A DNA stretch of 64,000 nucleotides from JBGSYJ01 sp041748075 (GTDB lineage: Bacteria > Acidobacteriota > Thermoanaerobaculia > Gp7-AA8). The stretch lies in assembly GCA_041748075.1 (NCBI GenBank), contig JBGTDX010000105.1:124001-188000 (forward strand), given 5' to 3'. The number at the start of each line of letters is the position of its first letter. Positions within the stretch are counted from its first letter, which is position 1. A program made the position numbers and the translations under genes. Shown one piece after another: positions 61,955-64,000 of this stretch. The notes beneath the pieces were generated by a model, which saw nothing but the letters and a program-made list of their open reading frames with translations, was not told the origin of the DNA and did not search any database.

Positions 61955-62844
61955 GCGCGGGCCTTTCTCTGCACCACCGCCGACTTGCGGGGAGCGACGA
62001 TCCGTCGCCTGGTGAATTCAAAGCGGCTTCCTTCATTCAGCAGGTGAAGCTGCAGGGGAGACATCATGAAAGGCCGGGTCTTGGAAACGCTGTGAACGTC
62101 GGTGCTCGTAACCCCGGAGGCGTCGACGACGACGACCTGTCCGGTGCCGTGCACCTCCATCGTTGCGTCCGCATGAAAGACAGCGGCCGTATCTTCATCG
62201 ATCCCGATTCCGAGAAACTGGGGATTCATCCCTATGGCGGCGATCAGTCGCCCCAACCGGCCCCGCTGCGAGAAATGCTGATCGACAATCGCATGTGAGA
62301 TAAGCCCCAGTCCGGGAGCGAGATCCACCATGCCCCGGCGAATCTTCATACCTTGCCGTCCCGTCACGATCATATGAGAAGAAATGGCAGCAGCCCCGGC
62401 GCTCGTCCCGCAGTAGACCCCGCCCGATGCGACCAGCTCATGAATCGCGGCGGCGATGGCGGTGCCGCCCAGCAGCGAGATGAGCCGCAGCTGAATTCCT
62501 CCGGTGACGAACACCGCGGTTGCGTCTGCGACGATCCGAGCACTTCTGGAAGAGTTTGCCTGCTGGCGCGTCGCGAGCTGCAGGATCTGGACGCTTCCCG
62601 CTCCGATCTCACTGAAGATCCCGGTGTAAAGCTCACCACGCTCCTTCGGGATCGTGGAAGCCGACGGAATGATGACGATCCGGGCGTCCTCGGCTCCCGC
62701 AAGGCGGACGAATTCGGTCAGGAGAGCGCGGCCCTTGATCTTGTCCTCCGCGCCTCCGATGGCCATGACCGTTCCTGTCGCTTTCAAAGTTGCCGGGAGC
62801 TCCTCAATCCGTGGTGGTGTGGCAGAGTGCCAGCAGCATACCAA
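61951..62844 (-). CDS. cphB: Cyanophycinase (serine peptidase S51)
   Basis: A 297-aa class I glutamine-amidotransferase-like fold. The start strand is GTVMAIGGAEDKIKGRALL. The nucleophile Ser lies in YCGTSAGAAAISSHMI, with FVTGGIQLRLI and GIGIDEDTAAVFHADAT also present. It cleaves cyanophycin into beta-Asp-Arg. The frame begins at TTG 62844; the ATG at 62766 follows an AGGA at good spacing and would give a shorter protein, so the start is uncertain. It is in a cphB-cphA-zinc ribbon operon, and divergent from the S55 gene. Confidence 0.93.
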   Translation of the reverse strand: MVCCWHSATPPRIEELPATLKATGTVMAIGGAEDKIKGRALLTEFVRLAGAEDARIVIIPSASTIPKERGELYTGIFSEIGAGSVQILQLATRQQANSSRSARIVADATAVFVTGGIQLRLISLLGGTAIAAAIHELVASGGVYCGTSAGAAAISSHMIVTGRQGMKIRRGMVDLAPGLGLISHAIVDQHFSQRGRLGRLIAAIGMNPQFLGIGIDEDTAAVFHADATMEVHGTGQVVVVDASGVTSTDVHSVSKTRPFMMSPLQLHLLNEGSRFEFTRRRIVAPRKSAVVQRKARA

Positions 62845-62978
62845 AGGGAAGGATCAGACAGTACAAGGCAGGGGACGTCTCTCCGGATCGACCTTCGGGC
62901 AAGGCCGGCGGGCTTCCTCGAAATGTCCCGCGGTCTGCCCTTGTTTCGGGAGGCGTGAAAAAACCGGCTGGAGTTCCT

Positions 62979-64000
62979 GTGCTCAAACGATCTCTGTTGT
63001 CCTCCGCGATTCTTCTGCTGTCGGTCTGGCTGGTTCTCCCTCCGACGGCCGCCGCAGGCGAGATCCTGCCTCTCGACCAGATCACCAAAGGGATGAAGGG
63101 CTACGGGGTCACCGTTTTCGAAGGGGAAACCAGCGAACGGTTCGACATCGAGGTCCTGGGCGTGCTGAAGAATATCGGACCGGACCAGAACCTCATTCTC
63201 GCCAGAGTGGATCACCCGATCATCCGCAACAGCGGGATCATCGCGGGCATGAGTGGTTCGCCGATCTACGTCGACGGCAAAGTCATCGGAGCTCTTGCCT
63301 ATTCGTGGCAGTTCGCGAAAGACCCGATTGCCGGTATCACGCCGATCGAAGAGATGTTGCGCATTGGCACCACGCAAGCCTCGGGCATGGCGCTCGCCCC
63401 GCAGATGAGCGCGAATGATTTCGTTTCGGGGATGGTCGAGGGCAAGTCGGACGAATTGTTCGCGAAGATGCTTGGCGGTCTCATGCCGGCTCCGAGTGGG
63501 GCCGGTTCCGGTGCACTCCCTATCGCAATTCCCATCTCATTTTCCAACTTTTCGAGCGAGACCATCGATCGTTTCGGAAAGTTTTTCGAAGCGCGGGGTT
63601 TCCTGCCCGTTCCGAGTGGAACTTCGAGCGGCGGCGCGGCGGCTGTCGGACCTGTGACCTCGTTCCAGCCTGGAGATTCGATCGCGGGAGTTCTCGTTAC
63701 CGGCGACTTTTCTATCGCCTCGACCGGGACGGTGACCCACATCGACGGCGATCAGGTCTACGCATTCGGGCACCCGTTCCTCGACATGGGAGAGATCAGC
63801 TTTCCGATGGCGAAGTCGGAAGTGGTGACCGTGCTGCCGAACGTCGCGCGCTCCTTCAAAATGGCGAACGCCGGTCAGATCGTGGGAACTCTTCAACAGG
63901 ACCGTTCCGCAGGGATCCGGGGAACCACCGGCGTTGAAGCGGCGATGATTCCCGTGCAGCTGACGCTCGACGGAGTCAAAGGCTCGAAGACCTACAACCT
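62979..64000 (+). CDS. SpoIVB-type S55 peptidase domain protein (runs past window end)
   Basis: The frame stays open from GTG 62979 to the end, at least 340 codons. N-terminal signal VLKRSLLSSAILLLSVWLVL, then ITKGMKGYGVTVFEGE. The catalytic segment is IIAGMSGSPIYVDGKVIGA (Ser in GMSGSP, S55 type) and the His region follows as VYAFGHPFLDMGEISFPM. This family is known from SpoIVB and from many Acidobacteria-like outer-membrane/lipoprotein processing proteins. The start has GGAG 5-6 bases before GTG 62979; an upstream GTG 62955 is also in frame. The rest of the gene is not in the window. Confidence 0.85.
   Translation, partial: MLKRSLLSSAILLLSVWLVLPPTAAAGEILPLDQITKGMKGYGVTVFEGETSERFDIEVLGVLKNIGPDQNLILARVDHPIIRNSGIIAGMSGSPIYVDGKVIGALAYSWQFAKDPIAGITPIEEMLRIGTTQASGMALAPQMSANDFVSGMVEGKSDELFAKMLGGLMPAPSGAGSGALPIAIPISFSNFSSETIDRFGKFFEARGFLPVPSGTSSGGAAAVGPVTSFQPGDSIAGVLVTGDFSIASTGTVTHIDGDQVYAFGHPFLDMGEISFPMAKSEVVTVLPNVARSFKMANAGQIVGTLQQDRSAGIRGTTGVEAAMIPVQLTLDGVKGSKTYN

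Overview
The window (about 60 % GC) reads as a chromosomal segment of a Gram-negative, probably aerobic heterotroph. Outer-membrane and LPS genes (TonB-dependent receptor, FadL-type porin, small beta-barrel, kdsC, LpxL/M-type acyltransferase) indicate a didermic envelope. The mix of dnaK-hspR, an S55 (SpoIVB-type) secreted peptidase, M48/S41 proteases, a polyhydroxyalkanoate-system protein and a cyanophycin operon, together with heptanucleotide intergenic repeats, best fits Acidobacteriota (Thermoanaerobaculia-like) or a neighbouring phylum. That assignment is inference from gene content only. There is no phage, IS element, CRISPR array or rRNA operon; one tRNA (Phe) was found.

Layout. 0-5.3 kb: end of a TonB receptor gene, a BI-1 membrane protein, dnaK, hspR and a sigma-70 factor with two region-4-like modules. 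5.3-9.8 kb: a heterodimeric ABC exporter pair and a cysteine-free glutaredoxin-like protein. 10-17.5 kb: PHA-system protein, comM/yifB, a duplicated AbrB-like protein, a decayed NTF2-like gene, SGNH esterase, FadL porin and gatB. 17.7-25.4 kb: membrane diguanylate cyclase, M48 lipoprotein protease, trmB, CBS protein, beta-barrel, comF and proline dehydrogenase. 25.4-31.6 kb (minus strand): UDG, zinc-phospholipase-like protein, purH, kdsC and acyltransferase, then a ketosynthase with a large insertion. 31.7-39.7 kb: lipoprotein, unknown alpha-helical protein plus PBP4-type DacB, a secreted repeat protein, NDH-2, a Cys-rich protein, membrane dipeptidase and a HAD with a shortened cap. 39.8-43.0 kb: a tight operon of GNAT, B12-binding protein, biotin-dependent carboxyltransferase and HAD. 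43.2-47.2 kb: an unknown protein, ispH, a DUF3108-like protein, a response regulator and a degenerate ABC ATPase. 47.2-48.9 kb: ECF sigma, zinc anti-sigma and Spy-like periplasmic protein. 49.0-52.1 kb: a 1056-aa fusion of a chemoreceptor signalling domain with a complete family-5 solute-binding domain. 52.3-58.8 kb: prenyl synthase, tRNA-Phe, PPK2, RNase III, EnvC-like and S41-like proteins (both lacking catalytic residues) and a membrane protein. 58.9-62.8 kb: cyanophycinase, cyanophycin synthetase and a zinc-ribbon membrane protein in one operon. 63-64 kb: start of an S55 peptidase running off the window.

Themes. Several envelope functions sit together: an ECF stress operon, PBP4, EnvC/Ctp-like proteins, LPS genes and M48. 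Nitrogen and phosphorus storage is represented by cyanophycin, PPK2 polyphosphate and a PHA-system gene. Several proteins keep a fold while losing catalytic residues (S41, LytM, ABC ATPase, glutaredoxin). TTG starts overlapping the upstream stop as TTGA occur at three operon junctions. The strongest candidate for an undescribed system is the MCP-SBP fusion at 48972-52142, whose binding domain is predicted to lie in the cytoplasm.
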